Assembly: GCA_046582185.1 (NCBI GenBank)
Contig: JAYGEX010000025.1
Coordinates: 62,001-126,000 of the forward strand
Length of the DNA stretch: 64,000 nucleotides
Source of the DNA: GCA-002726655 sp046582185
GTDB taxonomy: Bacteria > Pseudomonadota > Gammaproteobacteria > Pseudomonadales > Azotimanducaceae
Reading direction: 5' to 3'
Shown here: positions 26,885 through 36,605 of the stretch, piece by piece
Position numbering within the stretch: the stretch's first letter is position 1
How the letters are laid out: each line of letters opens with the position of its first letter
The notes under the pieces: generated by a model
What the model was told of the DNA's origin: nothing
What the model saw: only the letters and a program-made list of their open reading frames with translations
Database searches by the model: none
Program-made: the position numbers and the translations under genes

Positions 26885-27543
26885 GACTGAACCTCACTGT
26901 CCGCTAATCGAACCTGTTGAATAAATTCTGTAATTTTATTGTGATCCTTGATACCGGCACTTGCTTCCACTCCGCCACTAACATCCACTGCAAATGGTTG
27001 AACCGATTTGATTGCCTGCTGGACATTCGAAGGATTTAGCCCACCCGCAAGCAGCACCTTCTTTGATACCTTTTGAAGGTTAAGCGATAGCGCCTGCCAG
27101 TCTATGGTTTGTCCGGTACCACCATATTGCCCTTCTACAAAGGCGTCCAAGAGAATCCAGCGGCTGTCTTTGTATTTTGCTATTTCTTCAGCCAAATTAG
27201 ATACGCGTCCAACCCTAAGCGCCTTGACAAAGGGTACGTTGAATGAGGCACAGAATTCGTTGGACTCATCGCCATGAAATTGTAAAAGGTCAAAAGCACC
27301 CTTATCAACAACCTCCCTCACAAAACTCTCTTCAGGGTTGACCAGAAGTGCGAACGACAGCACCGAATCCGGCAGCCTCGAGGCCAGCGATTGTGCCTTA
27401 TCCAGTTCAATATGGCGCCTGCTCTTTGGAAACAGGTTGAAACCGAGCGCATCAACGCCATTCAACACAGCAAAATCAGTATCACTGGCGTTGGTGATAC
27501 CGCAAATTTTAATTTTGGTATTCGCTAATTTGGTAAGAGTCAT
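26881..27543 (-). CDS. trpF: Phosphoribosylanthranilate isomerase
   Basis: TrpF catalyses the Amadori rearrangement of PRA to CdRP in tryptophan synthesis. The ATG at 27543 gives 220 residues starting MTLTKLANTKIKICGITN, where the Cys of KICG is the general base. A start 15 codons upstream has no family similarity. The catalytic Asp lies in LLDAFVEG. LLAGGLNPSNV and AVDVSGGVE are the phosphate-binding loops. No trp leader peptide or attenuator is obvious upstream in the 237-base gap to truA. Confidence 0.94.
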   Translation of the reverse strand: MTLTKLANTKIKICGITNASDTDFAVLNGVDALGFNLFPKSRRHIELDKAQSLASRLPDSVLSFALLVNPEESFVREVVDKGAFDLLQFHGDESNEFCASFNVPFVKALRVGRVSNLAEEIAKYKDSRWILLDAFVEGQYGGTGQTIDWQALSLNLQKVSKKVLLAGGLNPSNVQQAIKSVQPFAVDVSGGVEASAGIKDHNKITEFIQQVRLADSEVQS

Positions 27544-27780
27544 TCTAGGTGTGAACCACAGAGTGCCGTTCCAGCACACAAGCAACATTTAACAGAGGCA
27601 CAACCGTCTTTGAATCAGGCTGGGCTAAATTTGCGCGGAGTTTAACACGAGTATTTAGTTAGTTCCTGTCCAGAAATACACTAAATCGAGCAATAGATAT
27701 GAAATTCAGATAGTTTCCCTAAATTAAACCAATTACTTAAAAAGGAAGTAACCCCGGCGGTTTACAATCTCGGACAAGAG

Positions 27781-28584
27781 CTAGTCTATCGGCAAGTTGG
27801 CAAACAAATGTGGCAACTGCACTCCCACGGGTAAACCGTGATGTTCCGGATAGGACACTTGGATAAGGTAGAGTCCATTAGGCGGGGCAGTAACACTGGC
27901 CTTAGTACGATCTTTAAGGTCCAGTAGGTCTTTCGTCCAGCTTGGCGGCTGCTCACCGCTTCCGATATCCAGCAGGACGCCGGTAATATTCCGAACCATA
28001 TGATGTAAAAACGCGTTAGCAGCTACATCAATCATGACAAGATCGCCGAGGCGTTTTACCTCAATGCACTGAATATTTCTCATGGCTGTCTTTGATTGAC
28101 AGTTGGAAGCACGAAAAGAGGTGAAATCATTCTCACCAAGCAGGAACTGCGCAGCTTCATTCATCAGTGAGGCGTCAAGTGGACGGTGCTCCCGGGTAAT
28201 CAGTTCGGGCATCAGGGCCGAGCGTACTTGTCTGTTCACGATCAGGTACAAATATCGACGGCTGGTGGCAGAATGCCTGGCATCAAAATTACTGGAAACT
28301 TCATGTGCCCAGTTTACCGAGATGGTATCCGGCAAGAGCGCATTAGTGCCCATTACCCAGGCTTTCAGTTTTCGAATGGAATCACTGTCAAAGTGGACAA
28401 TCTGGGAAGACGCATGTACGCCAGAGTCCGTTCGACCGGCACAGGTAACCTTTACAGGGTGATTAGCTACGCGACTTAGCGCAGCCTGAAGGGACTCCTG
28501 AACGGTGGCAATTCCTCTTTGCTGATACTGCCAGCCGTGATACTGGGCGCCGTTATAGGACAGGCCCAGCGCAATTCGGCTCAA
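27781..28584 (-). CDS. truA: tRNA pseudouridine(38-40) synthase
   Basis: TruA modifies U38-U40 in the anticodon arm of many tRNAs. The 267-residue protein starts at a TTG (28584) just beyond the fimV stop; no upstream ATG is available in frame. Motifs: SYNGAQYHGWQYQ, the catalytic Asp in CAGRTDSGVHA, ARHSATSRRYLY, and FLHHMVRNITG. It is between fimV and trpF as in pseudomonads. Confidence 0.95.
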   Translation of the reverse strand: MSRIALGLSYNGAQYHGWQYQQRGIATVQESLQAALSRVANHPVKVTCAGRTDSGVHASSQIVHFDSDSIRKLKAWVMGTNALLPDTISVNWAHEVSSNFDARHSATSRRYLYLIVNRQVRSALMPELITREHRPLDASLMNEAAQFLLGENDFTSFRASNCQSKTAMRNIQCIEVKRLGDLVMIDVAANAFLHHMVRNITGVLLDIGSGEQPPSWTKDLLDLKDRTKASVTAPPNGLYLIQVSYPEHHGLPVGVQLPHLFANLPID

Positions 28585-28605
28585 AATTCTATGGAGAACG
28601 CCATT

Positions 28606-31194
28606 TTAGTCGAGTTTCTCCATCATTTCGTTAGCCTCTGCGATATCAGACTCAGCACCTTCTGCGAGTACTTCTTTCAACAGCGTCTTTGCGCCGTCGT
28701 TGTCGCCCATATCGATGTACGCTCGGGCAAGGTCGAGTTTGGTGCTTGCATCTTCATCGAGATTGAGCTCACCCAAATCATCATCGTCCAGATCCAGGTC
28801 GTCACCATCGAGGTTTAGCTCAAGATCATCATCCAGGTCCAGGCCATCGTCCTCGAGGTCCAGCTCTAGTTCTTCATCAAGCTCTAGGTCTCCATCAAGC
28901 TCTAGGTCTTTGTCCATATCCAGCGTGATTTCATTCTCATCAGATGCTTCGGTCTCATCAGCAGCGGCTTCGAGGTCTTCATCCAGATTAAGATCAGCAT
29001 CAAGATCCAATTCTCCATCACCTAAATCCAACTCCAGATCATCATCGCCAAGGTCAATTTCCAGCTCGTCACCTTCAAGATCACTGCCTTCAAGGTCATC
29101 TGCCTCCAAATCCAGCTCATCGCCTTCATCAAGCACCAGGGTTTCCGCCCGGGAAAGATCTTCTACGTCATCAAGGTCCAATTCCAGCTCAAAGTCATCC
29201 TCAGACTCTGCTACCGGTGTCTCCAATTCAAGGGTCGCATCTTTATCAATCCCACCGTCATCCTCATCATCCAGGGATAGTTCATCACCACTTAGATCAA
29301 GGTCTAAATCCAATTCTTCGGCATCATCAAGGTCAAGCTCATCATCCAGATCATCGCCACCAGTATCTGAATCCAGGTCATCAAGATCGAAACTCAAATC
29401 ATCGTCATCATCGAGATCGTCGATGGCAATTATTGGTTCGGAACTGATAATAGTCGCTTCCATTGCCGCTTCGGCATTTTCCGATGCGCCAGGGATTTGA
29501 CTCTGCAAGGCTTGTCCCTGCTCGATACTTTCCGCATCACGCAGAGTTTTCAGTTCATCAAATTGAAGATTAAAGGCAGTTGCGTCTTCCGTTTGGACAT
29601 AGACCTCAAGCAGCTTCAGCTGAATGTCGGCACGATCTGGCTCGGCAGAAATGGCATTTTGCAGGAAGGTAATCGCCTGGGGAAAACGTCCATAGGCAAT
29701 GTAGATTTCTGCTTCACTAATAACATCTGTTGTCTGTGGAGATAATTCTTCTTCATCTTCCTCTTCTTCTGCTTCTTCTTCCTCTTCAGCAACGCGATCT
29801 TTCTCTTCATCAGCGTCATCGCTTGCAGTTTCTTCTTCATCGATTGAAACTTCTGCAAAATCTTCTTCGTTTTCAGAGGTATTCTGCCGCCTTCTGCGCA
29901 TCAGGATCATTCCGCCGATCACGCCACCGAGCGCCAATAAGCCAAGTGCGCCCAAAACCATGGGATTACTCAGCAGTGAATCCTGGCTCGTCGCTTTAGC
30001 AGGCTCTGCAACTGGAGCAGGACCTGCTTCCAGGGACTTCTCAACCTGATTCCTTAGTGCAGCAAGTTGATCATTCTTGAGTTCAACCAGCTTATTCAAT
30101 GTCTCTACTTGACCCGCAAGATCATCCATTCGGACTGATATTTCTGTATTGGCACGCCGGGCACGGTCGAGGTCTTCTCGCGCGACTGCCAGATCATTCT
30201 CAAGGGCTATGGAGCGGGAATCGGCATCTCCAGCTCGCTGACCGCTACCGCGGTTAGCAGCCAGCAACTTCAACTCGCCTTCATCACGGCGACCACCGGA
30301 ACTACTGCCAGCGGAACTTCGTCGAGTCGCATCTAACTGTGCGACGCCTCTACCGGTTCGACTTCCTCGTATTTCCTGAAACTCCTGATTCTGGCTCCTT
30401 ACCTCGGCAACAGCTTCTGACGCTGATGCACGGCGTATTTCTGACCGGTCGGGTATGCGCAGCACATGTCCGGCTTTGAGTAGGTTGATATTGTTGTTGA
30501 TAAAGGCATCTGGATTCGCCGCCTGAAGTGCAAGCATGGTCTGTTGGATAGAGACGGAGCTATCTGGTCGTACCTTCATGGCGATCGTCCATAAGGTATC
30601 GCCGGGACCCGTCATCCCATATTCATCTCCGGCGACATCACCTTCCTGACTGACTGCATCCCGCCTGGCGGGTGCTTGAGAAGGCCGTGATGTTTCCCTT
30701 GGGATTCTAACTCTTGGTGATTGCTGCGAACTTTGCCTGGACGTACGCTCTCTGGCTGTAGTCTGACTCGCGGCGACTGGTGCCACGTTCCGGTTTGCAA
30801 ACACAGGCGGATCCAGCAATACCGTATATTCACGCAAAATTCGACCGCCGGGCCACAGAACTTCTACAACGAAATTAAGAAAAGGCTCGACTATTGGCCG
30901 ATTACTGAACACTTTAATTGACAAAGTGCCATCATCGGCTCGAACCACTTTGAACCTTAAATCTGTGAGCAGATAGGTTCGTTCAACGCCAACCCGATCA
31001 AAGTCCTGCTGGGAGGCCAAATTAGGCAATACTTCTTCAATGGCGAGACCACGGGTATTGGTAAGGGAAATATCTGCGCCAAATTCCTGATTCAATGCGG
31101 AATGCAGTTCCAGATTGCCAAGTCCAAGCCCAAATACGGGCCCACAAAAAAATGCCGCAAAAGTTCCAGTGAGCAACAAGAACCTTTGAATCAT
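28606..31194 (-). CDS. fimV: FimV-like peptidoglycan-binding protein
   Basis: FimV organises the pole and type IV pilus/type II secretion assembly. The ATG at 31194, with AGAGAGG upstream, gives about 862 residues starting with a signal peptide (MIQRFLLLTGTFAAFF). A FimV N-terminal domain follows, with a LysM domain at about 195-255 (PGDTLWTIAMKVRP), a coiled coil (SIALENDLAVAREDLDRARR), and one membrane helix (about 415-435). The cytoplasmic part is extremely acidic and Asp/Leu repetitive (about 590-810), ending with the conserved FimV C-terminal TPR-like motif (LDLARAYIDMGDNDGAKTLL). Order asd-fimV-truA is conserved. Confidence 0.92.
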   Translation of the reverse strand: MIQRFLLLTGTFAAFFCGPVFGLGLGNLELHSALNQEFGADISLTNTRGLAIEEVLPNLASQQDFDRVGVERTYLLTDLRFKVVRADDGTLSIKVFSNRPIVEPFLNFVVEVLWPGGRILREYTVLLDPPVFANRNVAPVAASQTTARERTSRQSSQQSPRVRIPRETSRPSQAPARRDAVSQEGDVAGDEYGMTGPGDTLWTIAMKVRPDSSVSIQQTMLALQAANPDAFINNNINLLKAGHVLRIPDRSEIRRASASEAVAEVRSQNQEFQEIRGSRTGRGVAQLDATRRSSAGSSSGGRRDEGELKLLAANRGSGQRAGDADSRSIALENDLAVAREDLDRARRANTEISVRMDDLAGQVETLNKLVELKNDQLAALRNQVEKSLEAGPAPVAEPAKATSQDSLLSNPMVLGALGLLALGGVIGGMILMRRRRQNTSENEEDFAEVSIDEEETASDDADEEKDRVAEEEEEAEEEEDEEELSPQTTDVISEAEIYIAYGRFPQAITFLQNAISAEPDRADIQLKLLEVYVQTEDATAFNLQFDELKTLRDAESIEQGQALQSQIPGASENAEAAMEATIISSEPIIAIDDLDDDDDLSFDLDDLDSDTGGDDLDDELDLDDAEELDLDLDLSGDELSLDDEDDGGIDKDATLELETPVAESEDDFELELDLDDVEDLSRAETLVLDEGDELDLEADDLEGSDLEGDELEIDLGDDDLELDLGDGELDLDADLNLDEDLEAAADETEASDENEITLDMDKDLELDGDLELDEELELDLEDDGLDLDDDLELNLDGDDLDLDDDDLGELNLDEDASTKLDLARAYIDMGDNDGAKTLLKEVLAEGAESDIAEANEMMEKLD

Positions 31195-31311
31195 TTTTAT
31201 ACCTCTCTTCACTCCGACACAAAAACCGGAACATCACTTCACCCACCATCCCCGAGAATCTGATGGGAAAACCTCGAAATGATCTCCAATAGTTGCTTTA
31301 AGTATCGCTTA

Positions 31312-32328
31312 TTACAGCTGTTTTATCAAAACTTCTGCAATTTGTATACTGTTAAGAGCGGCACCCTTACGCAAGTTATCAGATACGATCCAGAGGTTGA
31401 GTCCACAATCCGTCGACAAGTCCTCTCTTATTCGCCCAACAAACACAGGATCTTTTCCCACTGAGTTGGCAACAGGGGTTGGATACCCTCCATCAACCCG
31501 TTCATCGATGACCACTACGCCATCCGCCTCTTTCAGGAGTTCGGTGGCATCTTCGGCGCTGATCTTGGACTTAGTTTCAATGTGAACAGTCTCCGAGTGT
31601 CCATGAAACACCGGAATTCGTACACAGGTAGGGTTAACGCGGATACTGTCATCGGCAAATATTTTCTGGGTCTCCCAGATCATCTTCATTTCTTCGAGTG
31701 TATAACCGTTTTCCTGGAAATCACCAATCTGGGGGATGGCATTAAAGCTGATTTGGCTTGGAAATATATTAGGTTCAATGGATTGGCCATTGAGTAATCT
31801 GGCGGTTTGGCTCGCCAATTCTTCTATGGCCTTCTTGCCAGCACCAGAGACCGCCTGATAGGTACTGACATTAATTCGATCAATACCTACTGCCTCCCTT
31901 ATAGGATTAAGCGCAACCAGCATCTGAATAGTTGAACAATTGGGATTAGCGATAATGTTGCGCTTTTTGTATTCGACAATCTGATCGCTATTGACCTCTG
32001 GCACGATCAGGGGAATTTCGTCATCCCTCCGGAACTGGGATGTATTGTCAATAACGACGCAGCCGGCCGCTGCTGCAATCGGGGCATAGGTTTCGGAAAC
32101 ACTACCGCCAGCCGAAAACAGTCCGATTTGAACCTGGCTAAAATCAAAGGTCGCGAGGTCCTGGACGACAAGCGACTTGCCGGCAAACTGTAATCGGCTT
32201 CCCGCCGACCTCTCGCTGGCAAGGAGGTGCACTGTTCCCACTGGAAACTTCCGTTGCACCAGCAGTTCTATCATCACCTCACCGACAGCGCCAGTTGCGC
32301 CAACGATTGCTATATCTACCTGATCCAT
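31312..32328 (-). CDS. asd: Aspartate-semialdehyde dehydrogenase
   Basis: Asd reduces beta-aspartyl phosphate to the semialdehyde on the way to lysine/diaminopimelate, threonine and methionine. The ATG at 32328, with GGAGAAG upstream, gives 338 residues starting MDQVDIAIVGATGAVGE. The catalytic Cys is in NPNCSTIQM, and the His in PVFHGHSE. It belongs to the gram-positive-like/Pseudomonas type-II group by its ANPNCST pattern. It is at the head of the asd-fimV-truA-trpFBA run and divergent from a LysR gene. Confidence 0.95.
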   Translation of the reverse strand: MDQVDIAIVGATGAVGEVMIELLVQRKFPVGTVHLLASERSAGSRLQFAGKSLVVQDLATFDFSQVQIGLFSAGGSVSETYAPIAAAAGCVVIDNTSQFRRDDEIPLIVPEVNSDQIVEYKKRNIIANPNCSTIQMLVALNPIREAVGIDRINVSTYQAVSGAGKKAIEELASQTARLLNGQSIEPNIFPSQISFNAIPQIGDFQENGYTLEEMKMIWETQKIFADDSIRVNPTCVRIPVFHGHSETVHIETKSKISAEDATELLKEADGVVVIDERVDGGYPTPVANSVGKDPVFVGRIREDLSTDCGLNLWIVSDNLRKGAALNSIQIAEVLIKQL

Positions 32329-32424
32329 GATCTTCTCCACTTTATAAACTTGAAATGAATGTTAAGATTTGATGTCAAATAACACAAATTCATAATTTTC
32401 ATAAATCACATAAGAATTTGGAAT

Positions 32425-33312
32425 ATGGACTTCGACGGACTCAAAGCATTCATCGCCGTATCTGAACAACAATCATTTTCGCTGGCAGCGCTTAGATTAC
32501 ACCTGACACAGCCTGCAGTGAGTAAACGGGTCGCATTACTGGAAAATCATCTGGGTGCGAAGTTATTCGACCGTATCGGCCGAACCATCAGCCTGACGGA
32601 AGCAGGTCACGAACTTCAGCGTCGCGCATCCGGGATATTAGCGGAAATCGAGGATACAAGGCGTGCGATTTCTAATCTGAAAGGGTCTGTATCTGGCCAT
32701 CTGTCACTGGCAACCAGCCATCATATTGGTCTTTGGCGGCTTCCGGAGGTGCTAAAGGAATATGCCAGGAAATATCCGGATGTAGCGCTTGATCTTCACT
32801 TCATGGATTCTGAAGTCGCCCACGAAGAAATCGTCCAGGGAAACCTCGAGATTGGCGTAATTACACTTGCTCCCATAGGTCATGCGCGACTGAACTCAAG
32901 CCCCATCTGGAACGACCAGCTTGCCTTTGTCTGTGCTACCGACCACCCATTGGCTAAATCTGAACGAGTTGAAATTGAAGTCCTTGCAAAATATCCCGCC
33001 GTACTTCCCGATATGAGCACCTTTACCGGCAGGATTGTTAAGGAGATGTTCGAACAACGTGGATTGACCTTAAATACGGGCATGTCCACCAATTACCTCG
33101 AAACCATCAAGATGCTGATCACCGTCGGCCTTGGCTGGAGCGTATTACCGCAATCCATGCTTGATGAAACTACCTGCGTCCTTCCCGTCCCCCATGTGCG
33201 GATCGAGAGGACCCTGGGCGTTATTCACCATGTTCAGAGAAGTCTCTCAAATGCGGGAAACGCATTTATACAGTTACTTCGAGAATCCTCAGATATCCAT
33301 CCAATAAGCTGA
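32425..33312 (+). CDS. LysR family transcriptional regulator
   Basis: A 295-residue LysR regulator. The N-terminal winged helix is at about 1-65 (FIAVSEQQSFSLAALRLHLT, QPAVSKRVALLE). The effector domain follows with GHLSLATSHHIGLWRLP and later YLETIKMLITVGLGWSVLP. It is divergent from asd with an 84-base AT-rich intergenic region, so it may regulate itself and asd. The effector is unknown, although the TSHHIGLWRLP segment places it close to the CysB/CbbR-like broad group. Confidence 0.85.
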   Translation: MDFDGLKAFIAVSEQQSFSLAALRLHLTQPAVSKRVALLENHLGAKLFDRIGRTISLTEAGHELQRRASGILAEIEDTRRAISNLKGSVSGHLSLATSHHIGLWRLPEVLKEYARKYPDVALDLHFMDSEVAHEEIVQGNLEIGVITLAPIGHARLNSSPIWNDQLAFVCATDHPLAKSERVEIEVLAKYPAVLPDMSTFTGRIVKEMFEQRGLTLNTGMSTNYLETIKMLITVGLGWSVLPQSMLDETTCVLPVPHVRIERTLGVIHHVQRSLSNAGNAFIQLLRESSDIHPIS

Positions 33313-33342
33313 CCGGACCGGGTTGAACCAAGACGGGGAGGC

Positions 33343-33359
33343 ACCGCTTTAACAGCGGT
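33343..33359. other. Short hairpin between lysR and aroC
   Basis: ACCGCT (33343-33348) and AGCGGT (33354-33359) form a 6-bp stem with a TTAAC loop in the convergent 75-base gap. No T tract follows on either strand, so it is only a weak terminator candidate. Confidence 0.3.
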
Positions 33360-33387
33360 AACAGGTGCGCACAATCAGGCGCAAAAC

Positions 33388-34476
33388 CTAAGATAAATCA
33401 GGAAAGTTCGCCTGAACGTCCTGGTTCTGCCCCCGGTGTCTTAGCAGCTGGTCCATCAATACAATCGCTAACATCGCCTCGGCAATTGGCGTTGCCCTGA
33501 TGCCCACACAAGGATCATGCCTTCCCTTGGTGATGATTTCTGCAGCTTGGCCCTGATCATTAATGGTGCGCGCTGCCTGGGTAATGCTCGACGTCGGCTT
33601 TAAGGCAAGATTTACAACGATATCCTGTCCGCTGGAGATGCCGCCTAAAATGCCGCCAGCATTGTTTGACAGAAATCCATCTGGCGTGATCTCATCCCGA
33701 TGCATCGTACCTCTGTGCTGCACACTTTCGAACCCAGCCCCAATCTCAACGCCTTTGACGGCATTAATGCCCATCATTGCGTGGGCGATGTTCGCGTCCA
33801 GCTTTTCGAACACCGGCTCACCGAGACCTGGCATCATTCCTTGCGCGACCACCGTTATCTTGGCGCCAATTGAGTCGCCATCGCGGCGAAGTTGATCGAT
33901 GAGCTTTTCGAGCTCGACAATTTTACTGGCATCAGGGCAGAAAAAGGGGTTGCTGTTAACAATATCCCAGTCAAGCAAGTCAATTCTGATGTCACCCATC
34001 TGCGAGAGATAACCTCGGACCACTATTCCTTTTTTCTCTTTGAGATATTTCTTGGCGATCCCGCCTGCTGCGACGCGCATGGCGGTTTCCCTCGCAGACG
34101 CCCTTCCACCCCCACGATAGTCTCTGGTACCGTATTTTTTATGGTAGGTGTAGTCCGCATGAGCCGGGCGAAAGATGTCTTTAATGTCAGAATAGTCCTT
34201 GGACTTCTGATTTGTATTTTCTATAAGCAAACCAATGGAAGTTCCTGTGGTTATACCGTCAAACACGCCAGATAAAATTTTAACCTTGTCCGCTTCCTTA
34301 CGCTGGGTTGTATATTTCGAGGTTCCCGGGCGCCTTCTATCAAGATCAACCTGCAGGTCTGCCTCATCAAGGGCAAGGCCTGGAGGACAGCCATCTACAA
34401 TGCAGCCAATAGCCGGACCATGGCTTTCGCCAAAGCTTGTGACCTTGAACATGCTTCCGAAACTACTGCCTGGCAT
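33388..34476 (-). CDS. aroC: Chorismate synthase
   Basis: AroC converts EPSP to chorismate using reduced FMN, the last step of the shikimate pathway. 362 residues; the three family signatures are visible: GESHGPAIGCIVDGCPPG near the N-terminus, GGGRASARETAMRVAAG at about 122-138 and the C-terminal RHDPCVGIRATPIAEAM. Internal SNNAGGILGGISSGQ is also typical. Chorismate feeds tryptophan and folate synthesis, both partly encoded in this window. Confidence 0.97.
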   Translation of the reverse strand: MPGSSFGSMFKVTSFGESHGPAIGCIVDGCPPGLALDEADLQVDLDRRRPGTSKYTTQRKEADKVKILSGVFDGITTGTSIGLLIENTNQKSKDYSDIKDIFRPAHADYTYHKKYGTRDYRGGGRASARETAMRVAAGGIAKKYLKEKKGIVVRGYLSQMGDIRIDLLDWDIVNSNPFFCPDASKIVELEKLIDQLRRDGDSIGAKITVVAQGMMPGLGEPVFEKLDANIAHAMMGINAVKGVEIGAGFESVQHRGTMHRDEITPDGFLSNNAGGILGGISSGQDIVVNLALKPTSSITQAARTINDQGQAAEIITKGRHDPCVGIRATPIAEAMLAIVLMDQLLRHRGQNQDVQANFPDLS

Positions 34477-34610
34477 TTGTGCCTCCTGAACTCATGGTTA
34501 AAGATTATACCGAATTTACGCCGTGGAAGATGGACGCAATGACGAGATCATGAGATTTAGACTTTACCCATTTCAATGAATAGCATAGTGTATGCCTCCG
34601 TTTTTGATCA

Positions 34611-35171
34611 ATGAGTTCAACTGTGCAAGAAGCATTCAAAACCATCATCGAAGAGATCGGTGAAAACCCGAATAGGGAAGGTCTCGTGGACACGCCAGTT
34701 CGCGCCGCCAAGGCCATGGCGTTTATGACCCGCGGATATACGCAGACGCTGGAGCAGGTTGTTAACGGCGCCCTGTTCGACTCTGACACCAGTGAAATGG
34801 TGGTGGTACAAGATGTAGAACTCTACTCATTATGTGAGCACCACCTGTTGCCCTTTATCGGTAAATGCCACGTAGCATATATGCCAACGGGTAAAGTTCT
34901 GGGCTTATCCAAGATCGCCAGGATCATCGAAATGTATGCACGCAGATTGCAGATACAGGAGAGCCTGACCAAGGAGATCGCAGAGGCAATTCAAGAGGTG
35001 ACGCAAGCATCGGGAGTCAGCGTTATTATCGAAGCCAAACATATGTGTATGATGATGCGCGGCGTCGAAAAACAAAACTCTGTAATGAAAACTTCTGTGA
35101 TGCTTGGCCAGTTCAGGAGTAATCAGAGCACTAGAATGGAATTCCTGTCTCTGCTGCAACTATCTCCCTGA
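34611..35171 (+). CDS. folE: GTP cyclohydrolase I FolE
   Basis: FolE turns GTP into 7,8-dihydroneopterin triphosphate, first step of tetrahydrofolate synthesis. The 186-residue length is normal. Zinc ligands are in LCEHHLLPF (Cys and His) and HMCMMMRGV (Cys). The GTP-binding KIARIIEMYARRLQIQE and QEVTQASGVSVIIEAKH segments are intact. It is divergent from aroC with 134 bases between starts. Confidence 0.96.
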   Translation: MSSTVQEAFKTIIEEIGENPNREGLVDTPVRAAKAMAFMTRGYTQTLEQVVNGALFDSDTSEMVVVQDVELYSLCEHHLLPFIGKCHVAYMPTGKVLGLSKIARIIEMYARRLQIQESLTKEIAEAIQEVTQASGVSVIIEAKHMCMMMRGVEKQNSVMKTSVMLGQFRSNQSTRMEFLSLLQLSP

Positions 35172-35184
35172 CAATCGTACAGTG

Positions 35185-36177
35185 CTATTTTGCATTCGGC
35201 TTAAGCGCCTGATTCAACACCAACAATTCAATTCTTGAAGCACTGTGCGACGCAGATGGTGCCAGAGGGCCAATTCCAAACGACTGAAGCCGGTCGCTAT
35301 CTATTCCTGCGCCGGCCATAACAGCGCCAATGGATTCCGACCGCCGTTCAGTCCTTCGGATTGCGTCACTAACGATCTCGCCAATCTGCAACACATCATG
35401 CACAACTATCGCTAATTCGAATTGCAAATTCGAATCCATAAATTCCTTGATTTCAACCAGATCTGATTCGTTGAGCACAAATGAGTCGCCGGAAATAACA
35501 TAACGACCTTGCCTGTTCAGGTAATCAATCGCACTTGCAGGCGCTGCAGCCTCAGGATCTTGTTGCCCAACGATTGCCTCAAGTTGCACATAAATCTTCT
35601 TGGTGCCTCTTTGCCCCACGTAGATAGTAAGATAAGAATTCGCATCCAGAGCCTTGGCAATAGTATAACTCTGATACTGCTCCGGGCCATAGAGAATGGG
35701 TGTTTCAAAGACAGTGTTGGCCCAGTAATTACTACTGCCACAATCCCTGCCTTCACACGAAAATAATATTTCATGTGATGTTTGCAACTGAGCCCGATAA
35801 AAGGCTACAACGTTCTTCACCCTTCGCTCATTGGCAATGTAATAAGTGGAAGCAGAATGTGTGCCGGTAAGGTACTGATAGGATTTTGGCTCCAGCACAT
35901 TCTTGATCTTCTTTAGCGGGCCAAGAATGATTCTCCGAGATGTGATCGTATCATCGGTTTTTTTATCCACCAACTCAGCGCCCGGATACTGGTCGAGCGT
36001 TCCGTCTGTGGATGCATTTGCCGCTATCGGGACAAGAGCCATCAGCGTGCTAAGAGCCATCAGCGGACCAAGAGCCACAAGAGGGCTGGCAGTGCACCAC
36101 AAAATCTGCTGCAGCCATCGGCGCCCACATCGGAACAGAAATTTTTGTTTTATCTTCAATTGTTGTGAATTTGCCAT
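35185..36177 (-). CDS. DUF4892 domain-containing exported protein
   Basis: The ATG at 36177 has GGAGAAG 6 bases upstream and gives 330 residues. A basic start (MANSQQLKIKQKF) precedes a hydrophobic signal stretch. The DUF4892-like part covers roughly 55-210 (DQYPGAELVDKK, TYYIANERRVKNVVAFYRAQ, ILFSCEGRDCGSSNYWANTVF, YLTIYVGQRG). The C-terminal 110 residues (ESDLVEIKEFMDSNLQFELA, RLQSFGIGPLAPSA, RIELLVLN) resemble an OmpA-like fold without the full peptidoglycan-binding motif. Function unknown; periplasmic. It overlaps the end of sixA by 22 bases. Confidence 0.72.
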   Translation of the reverse strand: MANSQQLKIKQKFLFRCGRRWLQQILWCTASPLVALGPLMALSTLMALVPIAANASTDGTLDQYPGAELVDKKTDDTITSRRIILGPLKKIKNVLEPKSYQYLTGTHSASTYYIANERRVKNVVAFYRAQLQTSHEILFSCEGRDCGSSNYWANTVFETPILYGPEQYQSYTIAKALDANSYLTIYVGQRGTKKIYVQLEAIVGQQDPEAAAPASAIDYLNRQGRYVISGDSFVLNESDLVEIKEFMDSNLQFELAIVVHDVLQIGEIVSDAIRRTERRSESIGAVMAGAGIDSDRLQSFGIGPLAPSASHSASRIELLVLNQALKPNAK

Positions 36178-36605
36178 TGAACTTCTCCGCATCCAACCAT
36201 CAATAATTCATTTTCAATCGCCACAACTGACGCTGTACCCATAGCCACACTGGAACCGGTAAGGTAGTTAATGAATTTACTGATGAATGGTTGATGTGTC
36301 ACCAGTAATATCCCGGCCATTTCCGCCGCGCAAATTTTATCAAACACTACAGCACAGTCACCCGAAGGAGTAATCTCCTGCCAGTTTGTTATGGCAAGCT
36401 CCTGGGGCAGTTGTTGTTGCACCAGGCCAGCCGTTTGCCTCGCTCGTATATATGGGCTACTTATGAGCATTTCAATATCAACCAATGCTTGCATGCGCCC
36501 GGCGTTAGCGATGACTTCCTTTTCGCCCCGCTCAGTCAATTCTCGCAAGGCATCCGAGGGTGCTCGAGGCTGAGCCTCGCCATGTCTCATCAATATAATT
36601 TTCAC
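36156..36605 (-). CDS. sixA: Phosphohistidine phosphatase SixA
   Basis: SixA is a small histidine phosphatase that dephosphorylates phosphohistidine, for example on HPt domains or PTS(Ntr) proteins. The 149-residue protein has the RHG catalytic motif (ILMRHGEA, His8), the SSPYIRARQTA Arg region and the second catalytic His in LLVTHQPFIS. Its 3' end overlaps the DUF4892 gene start, implying cotranscription. Confidence 0.93.
   Translation of the reverse strand: MKIILMRHGEAQPRAPSDALRELTERGEKEVIANAGRMQALVDIEMLISSPYIRARQTAGLVQQQLPQELAITNWQEITPSGDCAVVFDKICAAEMAGILLVTHQPFISKFINYLTGSSVAMGTASVVAIENELLMVGCGEVQWQIHNN

Noticed and set aside
28700..29500. Ser/Arg-rich plus-strand protein of 266 residues
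   Set aside because: It is the antisense shadow of the Asp/Glu/Leu-rich region of fimV.
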